NCBI GenBank assembly: GCA_036510575.1
Contig: DATCDR010000113.1
Span: 1 to 25,445, forward strand
Direction: 5' to 3'
DNA length: 25,445 nucleotides
Source: DATCDR01 sp036510575
GTDB taxonomy: Bacteria > Actinomycetota > Acidimicrobiia > Acidimicrobiales > Bog-793
Positions within the stretch are counted from its first letter, which is position 1, and every line of letters begins with the position of its first letter. Under the pieces are notes generated by a model. The model did no database searches and had not been told where the DNA came from. It worked only from the letters and a program-made list of their open reading frames with translations. The position numbers and the translations under genes were made by a program. Below, piece after piece: positions 1-7,938 of the stretch.

Positions 1-399
1 ACCGGAGCGTTCCGCTTCGGGGATCAACGCGCCATGGCCCTGGCCGGTGCACTCTGCCTCGTCGTCCACGCCGTCACCGGCTTCACCAACAAGAGCCTTC
101 GCGGGCAGGTGGCCGGACTCCTCGGCAGGGACTACAGCTCCTCGCAGATGAGCTATGACCTCCGCCGCCTGCGACTCCACGGGCTGATCGCCCGAACACC
201 GGGCACGAACTCCTACACCGTTACTGCCGAGGGCATCCGCGTCGCCGTCTTCTACTCCAAGCTCGAGGCCCGGCTGTTGCGACCACTCCTCGAAGCCGAC
301 AAGCCCCCAGCACCTCTCGAGCTCCGGCGCGCCCTTGCGACGGTTGAACGCGTGATGGGGGACTACGTCACGAACGCCCGTCTCGGGGCAGCAGCTTGA
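1..399 (+). CDS. Winged-helix-like protein, 3' part only
   Basis: The reading frame is open from the first base of the window (the frame reads TGAFRFGDQRA before the first ATG at 34) and ends at TGA 397-399, so this is most likely the C-terminal end of a longer protein. A gene starting at ATG 34 (121 aa) has no visible ribosome binding site. The segment with SYDLRRLRLHGLIART, followed by a TVTAEGIRVAVFY stretch, looks like the recognition helix and wing of a winged helix-turn-helix DNA-binding domain; a basic amphipathic tail follows. From memory, similar C-termini occur in larger actinobacterial proteins of unknown role that are often present in several copies per genome, which could mean a mobile or repeated gene; I could not check this. 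The function is unknown. Coding status is well supported by codon usage and protein-like composition. Confidence 0.65.
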   Translation, partial: TGAFRFGDQRAMALAGALCLVVHAVTGFTNKSLRGQVAGLLGRDYSSSQMSYDLRRLRLHGLIARTPGTNSYTVTAEGIRVAVFYSKLEARLLRPLLEADKPPAPLELRRALATVERVMGDYVTNARLGAAA

Positions 400-1054
400 A
401 ACTTGTCACAGAATCCAGAGACTGGTGGACCAAGAAGTTCTAGGGGCGAACGTCACATGTTTCACTTCTCACGACGCGAGGAAACAAAGAGATCGTCCCG
501 CCACCGGACTGTCTGTCTCGTGGGACGTAAGGTCCCAACGAGTGCGCACCAGCTCACCTATGGGTGCTCGCCGCGTGGGCCCTTGGCGGGCTCAACTCCT
601 GACCTTGGTGGCCACCGTGGGTCGCCGCGACCGGCTCCCCGGACGACGGGGCGCTTGTCGAGATCGCACCCTTTGACGCTGCGCTCTTCAAGCGTTCCTA
701 CGACACGGCGCTCGACCACATCGACGCTGCGGACAGCCGAGAACCAAGACCATTAGTGACCCGTCAGAGTGACGCGCGGGTGTGCTCGGCGACTACCAGC
801 CGATAGCGCGCCGGTCGACTCAGCTCTCGGCCGCACTGCAGTGCCAGACGAAGGGCTCCGGGCCCTCGTTAACCGAACGACCGCCGGGATCGAGTGCTTA
901 GGTTCGACGCCGCCGTGGTCCTTGACGACTTAGTGGCTGCCGACAGCGGTTCCCAAAAGCCCGAGTTGCTCAGCAAGCATCATCCGGTCGGAGTAGACAG
1001 ACGATCCTTCGGTCTCGGACAATCCGACGACTCGGCCAAACCTGATCGAAATAA
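400..1054. other. 655-bp stretch without a confident gene
   Basis: No frame here gives a protein I recognise, and the open frames that exist (for example around 403-756 and 894-1133) have improbable compositions and no ribosome binding site. A short frame at 603-794 on the plus strand reads protein-like (VAATGSPDDGALVEIAPF and on) but begins directly after a stop and has no start, so it is at most a relic. The stretch may be decayed coding DNA downstream of the truncated winged-helix gene. Confidence 0.5.
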
Positions 1055-1492
1055 CTACGCGAGTGCAGCGTCGAGGCTGATCTCGACGCCGGTAAGGGCC
1101 TTGCTTACCGGGCAGCCCTCTTTCGCACGTTGAGCGGCTGCGACGAATCCCGCATCGTCGAGTCCATCCACACTGCCTCGAACTGTGAGCACGATACCGC
1201 TCAGTCGAAAGCCACCTGCAGGATCGGAGCCGAGGCTCACGTCGGCTCGAACGTCGAGGTCTCGGGGAGTTCCACCGGCGCCCGCGACCTCAGCCGAAAG
1301 TGCCATCGCGTAGCACGCGCTGTGGGCGGCTGCGATGAGTTCCTCGGGACTCGTCACCCCTTCCGCGTCGTCCGCCGCACGGCGCGGAAATGACACGTCG
1401 AAGCTGGCGACACCAGAGCTCATGAGCGCGACGACCCCTCCTCCTTCTTGAAGCGTTCCGGTCCAAGCGGTCTGTGCGGTGCGAGTGGGCAC
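1055..1492 (-). CDS. osmC: OsmC/Ohr-family peroxiredoxin
   Basis: A 145-aa protein of the OsmC family, thiol peroxidases that reduce organic hydroperoxides in the cytoplasm and often respond to osmotic or oxidative stress. The two family cysteines are present: Cys60 in AAHSACYAMAL and Cys127 in KEGCPVSKAL, with the expected spacing for OsmC. The N-terminus (TRTAQTAWTGTLQEG) matches the usual OsmC beta-strand start. The GTG at 1492 is chosen because AGAAGGAG lies just upstream and the preceding open frame to 1567 is not family-like. It stands alone between two gene-poor stretches. The subfamily OsmC (rather than Ohr) is inferred from the overall pattern, including the SSGVASFDV and GVTSPEELIAAAHS segments. 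Confidence 0.88.
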   Translation of the reverse strand: MPTRTAQTAWTGTLQEGGGVVALMSSGVASFDVSFPRRAADDAEGVTSPEELIAAAHSACYAMALSAEVAGAGGTPRDLDVRADVSLGSDPAGGFRLSGIVLTVRGSVDGLDDAGFVAAAQRAKEGCPVSKALTGVEISLDAALA

Positions 1493-2298
1493 GGATTTTC
1501 TCCTTCTGTCGGAGCGAACATGTCGGACTGTGTTGCAGGGGCAGTCGCAAAAGATCCCCCGGTGCATTTAATCGGCTCCGTGCCGCGGCAACGACATCGA
1601 TCGCTCTCGCGCCCTGAAACTGGCGCAGCGCACCAACGGTGGTGCTCGGCACTGGGTCGACAGACGTGCACCGTACCGGCAGGTTCGGCCCAACCGCTTC
1701 AAATCGCGCGCTCGTCAGCTCGGCGTCTCGTCCTCATGCTCGCGCGTAACGGGCTGGTCATCTTCTGGATGGCGTTGGCGCATGCCCAGCACCTTTAGAA
1801 AGGCTCTGCCGGCCAGTCCGGGTCGATGATGCTCTTTGCCGTCCGAGCCATGACCGAACCGGCCGGACGACTGACCAAACCCGCTCTCGCCGGTGAGGCC
1901 CGGGAGCGAAAGTGTGTTCGGCTCCTCGTACTTCGGCACCTTGCGAAGGGGGTGTCTCGGCCTACGTGGCTTATCGTCGTCTGAGCCCATGGGGTAATCA
2001 TGCCCGACGAACGGGCCGGCCTCGTGATGAAACAGCAAGACGACCGATGACTAAAGCCGGTCAACTCGATCATCTTCATCGGAATGAGACCGGCTACGGG
2101 ACCAAGTTCAGCGAGATGCTGATCCCGATCCCTGTCGCCGATCAATTACTTCCCGATGTGCACGCGGTCGTTCACTGATTGGTCCCACTCGTAACTGAAC
2201 GCCAGTCGCTCGTGCCTCGAGGACTCGACGCGCAGCGAACAGGGCTCACCGGAATATTCAGTTACGACGTGGGCAATTCTGATCGTTCACGCCAGAGA
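1493..2298. other. About 800 bp without a confident gene
   Basis: Several overlapping frames are open on both strands (for example minus 1715-2038 and 1795-2145, plus 1448-1798 and 1912-2178). None has a convincing ribosome binding site, recognisable motif or family-like composition. The minus frame near 2145-2070 has a short protein-like run (HLAELGPVAGLIPMKMIEL) that stops resembling protein soon after; it could be a relic. I see no hairpin terminator or RNA gene. Confidence 0.45.
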
Positions 2299-3222
2299 TC
2301 AGCCCTTGGCTATCTCCGCTTCGATCTCGAAGAGGGGCACCCGGATGGTGACATTCGCCCGCTCCTTTTGGAGCTCGGTGAGCGCAGTCATGTCCTTGTT
2401 TCCCCATCCCTTCAGCATCGCCTCACCGAGGTCGTCGTTCGCGAGCTGGGAGATGTGAACCGGGACGTGCAGCTCCCTCGCGAGCTGGGTGGCCAGACTG
2501 ATGTCCTTGTGGGCGAGTGCAACACGAAATCCAGCCTTGTCAACGTCGCCGGTTAGAAAGCGCACTGCGTCGAACGGGCGTCGTGATCGCCCACCGGCAC
2601 CCTGGCGGATCGCCTTCCAGAGAATGAGCGGTTCGACGCCTGCCGCGACGCCGATCGAGAAAGCTTCGGCGAATGCCATTGCCATCGACTGGCCGGCAAG
2701 GTTATGCACAAGCTTCGCGATCGTGCCGGCACCAATCTCACCGACGTAGACCTGCTGATCGCCCATCGCCGCGAGATAGGGCCGGATCGATTCGAACGTG
2801 GCCTCGTTACCACCGACCATGAAGACGAGCTTCCCGCTCTCTGCTCCGGCCTCGCCACCGGAGATAGGCGAGTCGATCACCTCGACCCCCTTCTCGGCGA
2901 AAATCGCGTGCAGGCGCTTCACCACGCCTGGCGCGTTGGTCGACAGGTCGACGAACACCTTCCCCGGGGTGGCGGCCTCGATGAGACCGGCCGGTCCAAG
3001 CGCGACCTCCTCAACGTCTCGTGGCATCGGCAACGAGGTGAACACCACGTCGCACTCCGCCATGATCTCGGCCGGCGTAGCCGCGAAGGTCGCTCCGCGA
3101 CCGAGGTGCTCGTCCGCCGCGTCTTTTCTCACGTCGTTGACGACGAGCTCATAGCCCGCCTCCTGCAGGTGCCGAGCCATGTGCCGGCCCATAGTCCCGA
3201 GCCCGATAAATCCGATTTTCAT
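2299..3222 (-). CDS. NAD(P)-dependent beta-hydroxyacid dehydrogenase (3-hydroxyisobutyrate dehydrogenase family)
   Basis: A 307-aa cytoplasmic oxidoreductase. The N-terminal Rossmann fold carries GLGTMG at residues 7-12, and the second strand ends in VVND (Asp30), which favours NAD over NADP. The family substrate-binding motif DSPISGGEAGAESGK lies at 117-131 and the catalytic lysine is Lys170 in AGTIAKLVHN with Asn174 behind it. The C-terminal all-helical domain is complete, so the length is normal. Start ATG 3222 is chosen because AGGGGGG sits 6-7 bases upstream; a start at 3252 would add ten residues without support. Members oxidise 3-hydroxyisobutyrate, tartronate semialdehyde, 6-phosphogluconate-like or other 3-hydroxyacids; the substrate here cannot be assigned. 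It is divergent from an aldo/keto reductase, and the 154-bp gap holds an inverted repeat that may be a shared operator. Confidence 0.9.
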   Translation of the reverse strand: MKIGFIGLGTMGRHMARHLQEAGYELVVNDVRKDAADEHLGRGATFAATPAEIMAECDVVFTSLPMPRDVEEVALGPAGLIEAATPGKVFVDLSTNAPGVVKRLHAIFAEKGVEVIDSPISGGEAGAESGKLVFMVGGNEATFESIRPYLAAMGDQQVYVGEIGAGTIAKLVHNLAGQSMAMAFAEAFSIGVAAGVEPLILWKAIRQGAGGRSRRPFDAVRFLTGDVDKAGFRVALAHKDISLATQLARELHVPVHISQLANDDLGEAMLKGWGNKDMTALTELQKERANVTIRVPLFEIEAEIAKG

Positions 3223-3278
3223 CCTGATCCCCCCTGTTCGCCGATGCCTCAAGTTTGCCCGCGCAACTGCTCCCCTGC

Positions 3279-3299
3279 TCGCGAATCATCGTTTCGCGA
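3279..3299. promoter_or_regulatory. Inverted repeat in divergent promoter region, possible operator
   Basis: A perfect 7-bp inverted repeat TCGCGAA-N7-TTCGCGA lies between the divergent dehydrogenase and aldo/keto reductase genes. The geometry suits a dimeric regulator, but no regulator gene is adjacent. Repeats of this length are expected by chance several times in the whole window and only rarely (roughly one in ten) in a gap this short. Confidence 0.3.
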
Positions 3300-3376
3300 C
3301 TCGGTCGGTCTCGAGGCACCCCTGATGTGGAGCCTGCCGTTCAGCTACGCCACAATTACAACGACGTCGAGGTAGC

Positions 3377-4210
3377 GTGCGCGTCATGGAGACGCCCGAG
3401 CACGATGGCACCAGCAGCGTCACGATGCGACGAGGCGCTCTGATGCCGATCGTCGGATTCGGGACCTGGCAGATTCAAGGCGATGCCGCACGCCAAGCGG
3501 TATTGATTGGCTTAGAGGCCGGTTATCGCCACATCGACACCGCGACGGTCTACGGAAATGAGCGCCAAATTGGCCAGGCGCTCAAGGACGGCGAGATTGA
3601 CCGTGACGAGCTGTTCATCACTACCAAGCTCCCCGGCAACGCGAAAAACGTCAGGGCCACGATCGAGCAGAGCCTGACGGACCTCGGCGTCGACTACGTC
3701 GACTTGTGGCTCATCCATTGGCCCCCGGCAGAGTCCTATGGACCAACGGGCAATTCGTCGCGAGCGCTGTATGAGTCGATGCTCACGCTCCGCGACGAAG
3801 GGCTCACTCGCGCGATCGGTGTGAGCAACTACAGCATCAAAGAGATCGATCTGCTGACAACAGCGACGGCGGATACGCCTGAGGTAAATCAAATTCCTTG
3901 GAGTCCCTACCTCTACGACGAAGCTCGCGCGCGCGATCTCACCCTCCGGGGCGTAGTCCTCGAGGGATACAGCCCCCTCAAGACGAGCCGACTCGACGAC
4001 CCCGCACTTGAGGAGATCGCCTCGAGCATCGGCGCAAGTACCGCTCAGGTCGTGCTTCGATGGCACGTTCAGCACGGCATCGTCGTGATCCCAAAGAGCG
4101 TGCACGAGGGGCGCATTCGAGAGAACTTCGACATCTTCGGCTTCTCCCTAAGTAGCGACGCGATGCAAAGACTCGATGCTCTCGCGAGTGATGGTGTTCG
4201 AGACAGGTAG
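3377..4210 (+). CDS. Aldo/keto reductase, AKR5 (2,5-diketogluconate reductase)-like
   Basis: A 277-aa TIM-barrel NADPH-dependent reductase of carbonyl compounds. The catalytic tetrad is complete: Asp54 (HIDTA), Tyr59 (VYGNE), Lys84 (TTKLP) and His114 (IHWPP). The pattern HIDTATVYGNE plus LIHWPP, EVNQIPWSP and the C-terminal IPKSVHEGRIRENFDIF places it with the AKR3/AKR5 group of microbial 2,5-diketo-D-gluconate reductases and broad carbonyl reductases. Start GTG 3377 has GAGG close upstream; the in-frame ATG at 3386 is the alternative and would remove three residues. It is divergent from the beta-hydroxyacid dehydrogenase. The real substrate is unknown; detoxification of aldehydes or ketones is as likely as sugar metabolism. 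Confidence 0.9.
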   Translation: MRVMETPEHDGTSSVTMRRGALMPIVGFGTWQIQGDAARQAVLIGLEAGYRHIDTATVYGNERQIGQALKDGEIDRDELFITTKLPGNAKNVRATIEQSLTDLGVDYVDLWLIHWPPAESYGPTGNSSRALYESMLTLRDEGLTRAIGVSNYSIKEIDLLTTATADTPEVNQIPWSPYLYDEARARDLTLRGVVLEGYSPLKTSRLDDPALEEIASSIGASTAQVVLRWHVQHGIVVIPKSVHEGRIRENFDIFGFSLSSDAMQRLDALASDGVRDR

Positions 4211-4515
4211 GCGCGACTCGAGGGCAGGAAGGGTCGGAGTGCAGCAGTCACTCGTCGTGGATGCCGCATCTGGCGGCGGCGCGGACGGCCACCATCGCCG
4301 CCAGAATCGCCCTCTGAACTGCGCTGACGCGACTCTCGATCCCCTGGCAACGGCTGCGACGCCTGTTAAGTTGGGTGCCCGAGACTCGGGAGGGAGCGTC
4401 GTGAGCTTGACCGCCGTCCCAACGTTCGACCAGGTATGACTTCTACGCTTTCCAATCGAACCGACGTGCTCGCCCGCAGTCCGCGGTCTTCGCTGCTCCC
4501 AATCAGGAACTCCGC
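4211..4515. other. 305-bp intergenic region with hairpin and short ORF
   Basis: No recognisable gene. It contains a 10-bp inverted repeat at 4269-4305 and, at 4391-4401, a strong Shine-Dalgarno-like run (AGGGAGCG) before GTG 4401, which opens a frame of only 12 codons ending at 4439. An ATG at 4436 overlaps that stop. These could be a leader-type element for the acyl-CoA synthetase or the remains of a gene start. Confidence 0.4.
4269..4305 (+). terminator. Possible hairpin terminator after aldo/keto reductase
   Basis: TCTGGCGGCG at 4269-4278 is perfectly complementary to CGCCGCCAGA at 4296-4305, with a 17-base loop. It lies about 60 bases after the reductase stop. There is no T-run after it, so it is not a classical intrinsic terminator; a hairpin-only terminator or a regulatory stem is possible. 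Confidence 0.3.
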
Positions 4516-6681
4516 TTGTCGGGGCCTCCGAGCCTCAAGAGGGAACTCCGACTCCCAATCGCCCGGCGTTCACCGGTGAGCGAGAGCGTCCGCGTATCTG
4601 GAATCGCGGCGCTCGATCGCGCGACGCGCCCACGTAGCGTGGCAATTGTCGGAGGATCGGCGGACCCCTCCCGCATTGCCGGCCGCCCCGTTAAGTTCCT
4701 CCGACGCGGGCGCTTCACCGGAGAGGCCTACCTCGTCAATCCCAACACACCAGTAGTCGAAGGATTCACCAGCGTCGCGAGCGTCGAAGAGTTGCCGCAC
4801 CCGCCGGAGGTCGCGTTCGTAGCAACTGGGGCGAGGGCCGCCGTCGGCGCGGTAAAGGAGCTCTCGGCGATCGGAACTCCGGTAGCGATCGTCCTGGCCT
4901 CGGGCTACGCCGAGACTGGCGCCGAAGGAGTTGCTTTGCAGCAGGCGCTCCTCGACGCCGCCGGCCCAATGCGCATCGTCGGCCCGAACACGCTCGGCGT
5001 GATCAACCTCTCCGACGGCGTCTACCTCTCCGCTAGCGACGCGCTCGAAACCCCCGGCCTCGAGTCCGGTCGGATCGGAGTCGCGTCCCAAAGCGGCGGC
5101 ATCATGGCATCGTTGCTCTCGCGGGCCGCGGGTGCTGGTGTCGGCTTCTCGAAGCTGTTCGCGACGGGCAATGAAGCCGACATCGAGGTCTCCGACTGCG
5201 TCGAGTACTTCGCCGAGGACGAAGAGACAAGCGTCGTCGCGCTCTATCTCGAGACATTGCGCGACCCCGACCGCTTCCTCGCCGCCGCACTGCACGCGGC
5301 TCGTCGAGGGAAGCGACTGGTGTGCTACAAGGTCGGCCGGTCGGTCGCCGGCGCGCTCGCGGCGACCTCGCATACCGGCGCGCTCGCTGGCAGCGACCGA
5401 GTCTTCGACGCATTCTTCGAACGGGCCGGGATCCTACGAGTGACTCGCTTCTCCGAGCTACTCGAGGTCCCGGCTGCGCTCGCCACGAACAAAACGATGC
5501 CAGGCCGGCGGATCGGTATCCTCACGACCACCGGCGGAGCCGGCACGCTGGTGGCTGACGCTCTCGGAGCACTCGGCTTCGAGCTGCCGCAGCCGAGTGC
5601 AGCTGTGGTCGAGCGGCTGACCGCCGTCCTTCCCGACATCGAGCTCGATCTCGCACACAACCCGATCGACCTCACTCTCGCGGGTATCCGCGAAGAGGTC
5701 ATGGTCCCCGTCATCGAGACACTGATCGCAAACGACGACTTCGACGCGATCGTCGTCGTCGTTGGCGCCTCGGGTGTCGCGCAACCTCGGCTCGTCGCCG
5801 ATCCCCTCATCGCCTGCGCCGCGCGACCCGGAGCCAAGCCGATCTTCGCGTACGTAAGCCCGCACATCCCCGAGGTACTCGCTCGGCTGAACCGCGAAGG
5901 TGTGCCTGCATTCGAGGCGCCGGAGGCCTGCGCCGCAGCGCTCGATGCGCTCGTCGAAGCGCGAGCCACACTGCCGGCGACCCGTGAGATCGCACCGGAT
6001 CCGTTGGTAGCGACGCGGGGACGACTGCTCCGAGAAGACGAGGCGAAAGGGCTGCTTGCGTCCTACGGAATCGCGAGCCCACGGCGCGCGGTAGCCGAGA
6101 CACCCGAGGCGGCCAGCGTTGTCGCGGGAGCGCTCGATGCTCCCCTCGTCGTAAAGGTGCTCGCCGAAGGGATCGCCCACAAGAGCGACGTCGGCGGCGT
6201 CGCTCTCGGCGTTTCGTCTGGCGACGTCAGATCCGTCGCCGCAACGATCGTCGCACGCGTCCGCGAGGCGGTGCCGAGCGTGGTGCTCACGGGCATACTC
6301 GTCGAGGAGATGTGCAGCGGGACCGAGATGATCCTCGGGATGGTGCGCGACCCAGCGCTCGGACAGACGATTCTCCTTGGCAGCGGAGGGATAGCCGCGG
6401 AACTGCTGGGGGATACGGCGCTCGCGCTGCCGCCCCTTAGCCACGATGAGGCACGAGCGCTCATCGGTCGTCTCCGACTCGCGCCACTGCTCGAAGGGGC
6501 ACGCGGCCTGCCACCAAAGGACGTCGACGCCCTCGCCGCGGTGATCGTCGCCTTCAGCCGATTCGTGATAGATCAGGGCGGCACGCTGATCGAGGCAGAG
6601 ATCAACCCACTCGTCGTCCTCGAACCCGGAGCCGGCGTTTTTGCCGTTGACGCGCTGGTACGAGTCGAAGCCAGCAACTGA
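4516..6681 (+). CDS. ADP-forming (NDP-forming) acyl-CoA synthetase, fused alpha-beta type
   Basis: A 721-aa enzyme that makes acyl-CoA from an organic acid, CoA and ATP (or the reverse) through a phosphohistidine. Domain order: CoA-binding Rossmann domain at about 30-130 (RPRSVAIVGGSADPSRIAGRP), succinyl-CoA-ligase-like domains at about 150-460, and an ATP-grasp domain at about 490-710 (VVKVLAEGIAHKSDVGGV; ILVEEM; EINPLVV near the end). His286 in TSHTGALAGSDRVFDAFFERAG is the expected phosphorylated histidine. The fused single-chain layout and length are usual for bacterial acetate-CoA ligase (ADP-forming) and related enzymes. TTG 4516 is used because AGGA lies seven bases upstream; GTG 4576 would fit the family start better but lacks a clear binding site. 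The stop directly abuts the stop of the convergent crotonase. Aromatic or branched acids are possible substrates; this is inference from the neighbours. Confidence 0.9.
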   Translation: MSGPPSLKRELRLPIARRSPVSESVRVSGIAALDRATRPRSVAIVGGSADPSRIAGRPVKFLRRGRFTGEAYLVNPNTPVVEGFTSVASVEELPHPPEVAFVATGARAAVGAVKELSAIGTPVAIVLASGYAETGAEGVALQQALLDAAGPMRIVGPNTLGVINLSDGVYLSASDALETPGLESGRIGVASQSGGIMASLLSRAAGAGVGFSKLFATGNEADIEVSDCVEYFAEDEETSVVALYLETLRDPDRFLAAALHAARRGKRLVCYKVGRSVAGALAATSHTGALAGSDRVFDAFFERAGILRVTRFSELLEVPAALATNKTMPGRRIGILTTTGGAGTLVADALGALGFELPQPSAAVVERLTAVLPDIELDLAHNPIDLTLAGIREEVMVPVIETLIANDDFDAIVVVVGASGVAQPRLVADPLIACAARPGAKPIFAYVSPHIPEVLARLNREGVPAFEAPEACAAALDALVEARATLPATREIAPDPLVATRGRLLREDEAKGLLASYGIASPRRAVAETPEAASVVAGALDAPLVVKVLAEGIAHKSDVGGVALGVSSGDVRSVAATIVARVREAVPSVVLTGILVEEMCSGTEMILGMVRDPALGQTILLGSGGIAAELLGDTALALPPLSHDEARALIGRLRLAPLLEGARGLPPKDVDALAAVIVAFSRFVIDQGGTLIEAEINPLVVLEPGAGVFAVDALVRVEASN

Positions 6682-7461
6682 TCAGTGCTTCGGCGCGAGA
6701 AAGGCCTCGACGGAGGCCCGATGGTCATCGGTCGAATAGCAGATCGCCTGGGCCTCTGAGCCAAGGGCACCGATCCCCTCGAGGGTCTGCTCGAAGCTTC
6801 GATTAAGGATCGATTTCATCAGCGACAAAGCGGCGCGGGGCTGCTTGGAGAACGGTTCGGCGAAGATCCGGACCTCGTCTAGGAGGCCGCGTTCGGAGGC
6901 GAGCACGTCGGCGATACCGAGCGTGGCCGCCTCGGACGCGCCGACGCGGCGGCCCGAGAACAACAACTCCTTGGCCCGCTGCATGCCGACTCGCCGCGGC
7001 AGGTGATACAGGCCCCCGCCATCAGAGACAAGACCTCGAGCGATGAAGCTCGCCGAGAACATCGCCTCGGGTGCGGCGACGATGAAGTCACACGCGAGCG
7101 CCAAGTCGAAGCCGAGTCCAACGGCGGGACCGTTGACCGCGGCGATCGTGACCTGATCGAGGTGGTGGATGGTGGCGGCGAGCCCGAAGGTGCGCTGTTG
7201 GCGACGCCAGCCCTCGAACCCGACGCTCCCAGGTGGCGCTTCGAGGCGATCGCGCATTGCGCGCACGTCGCCGCCCGCACAGAACGCGCTGCCTGCCCCG
7301 GTAAGCGCAATCACGCGCACGGCCGGATCGGCCGAAAGCTGCTCGAGCAGGGAGCGCAGCGCCTCGCGCAGCTCATCGCTGATCGCATTTCGTGCGTCAG
7401 GCCGATTCAAAGTCACGATCGCCAAAGGCCCCTCGACGTTCCACAAAACCGTGTCACTCAT
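6682..7461 (-). CDS. Enoyl-CoA hydratase/isomerase (crotonase), PaaG-like
   Basis: A 259-aa crotonase-fold protein acting on acyl-CoA thioesters. The oxyanion-hole segments are FCAGGDV (60-66) and NGPAVGLGF (110-118). The two glutamates of classical enoyl-CoA hydratase (Glu144 and Glu164 of the rat enzyme) are replaced: Asp119 in GFDLALACD and Phe at the second site. Instead, Asp147 in GLVSDGGG matches the aspartate used by PaaG-type ring-1,2-epoxyphenylacetyl-CoA isomerases and other delta3-delta2 isomerases. An isomerase is therefore more likely than a hydratase. ATG 7461 follows an AGGAAAGGG binding site. It is convergent with the acyl-CoA synthetase with no bases between the stops, and divergent from the EthD-like operon. 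The substrate cannot be assigned. Confidence 0.9.
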   Translation of the reverse strand: MSDTVLWNVEGPLAIVTLNRPDARNAISDELREALRSLLEQLSADPAVRVIALTGAGSAFCAGGDVRAMRDRLEAPPGSVGFEGWRRQQRTFGLAATIHHLDQVTIAAVNGPAVGLGFDLALACDFIVAAPEAMFSASFIARGLVSDGGGLYHLPRRVGMQRAKELLFSGRRVGASEAATLGIADVLASERGLLDEVRIFAEPFSKQPRAALSLMKSILNRSFEQTLEGIGALGSEAQAICYSTDDHRASVEAFLAPKH

Positions 7462-7938
7462 CGCTGTCGCCCTTTCCTAAGTGGCATCGTGGCAGACCGA
7501 CCACCCGCGGTAGTCACCGTTCGACCATCTGAGGCTGACGATCGGCTAGCTCTGCCGCGTTAGCTCGAGTCGATCGGCCACGGGCTCGCCACGGAGTACT
7601 CCCCGAGCAAGATCTCCGCTACTCGGTCTGTCACGTAGGACGAATCTACGCCGTCAAGGCCAGACCCCGCATCAGCGACGATGCCCTTGCCACTTCAACG
7701 AAAAGTAGGAAACAGATTGCCCGGGCAAATCGATGCTGAAGAGCTCCCCGAACAGTGATGCGTCCAGCCCCCTGGCGACCAAGCCGATCCCGCAGCGACA
7801 GCGCGGCAACTCGTCTGCCACCTCGCTAGTGTGAGCGCCGCGACGACATGGCGGCGGGGGAGTGGCCGGGCGTGTCGTGACTACGGAACTCGGCGGAAGC
7901 CGGGGGGACGCCCGAATGGGGCGGAAAGGCTGACCGCG
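7462..7938. other. 477-bp intergenic/divergent promoter region
   Basis: It separates the crotonase (-) from the four-gene operon (+). No family-like frame is seen; the open frame from 7831 is just the upstream extension of the EthD-like gene. A perfect 12-bp palindrome TTGCCCGGGCAA at 7717-7728 is a possible operator, although palindromes of this length occur by chance several times in 25 kb. Confidence 0.4.
7717..7728. promoter_or_regulatory. 12-bp palindrome, possible operator
   Basis: TTGCCCGGGCAA is a perfect palindrome in the gap between two divergent catabolic transcription units. Its position is suggestive, but chance alone would give about six such sites in this window. Confidence 0.2.

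Noticed and set aside
603..794. Protein-like plus-strand frame following a stop at 600-602
   Set aside because: No start codon or ribosome binding site, too short to assign a family; protein-like runs arise by chance in GC-rich DNA.
940..1060. Minus-strand frame reading FGRVVGLSETEGSSVYSDRM and on to a stop just downstream of the OsmC gene
   Set aside because: Only about 30-45 residues, no start signal, no recognised family.
1715..2145. Two overlapping minus-strand frames of 107 and 116 aa
   Set aside because: No ribosome binding site, compositions rich in Arg/Ser/His typical of shadow frames, and neither matches a family.
4570..6464. Long minus-strand open frames opposite the acyl-CoA synthetase (up to 328 aa)
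   Set aside because: They are the antisense shadow of a clearly coding plus-strand gene with complete domains.
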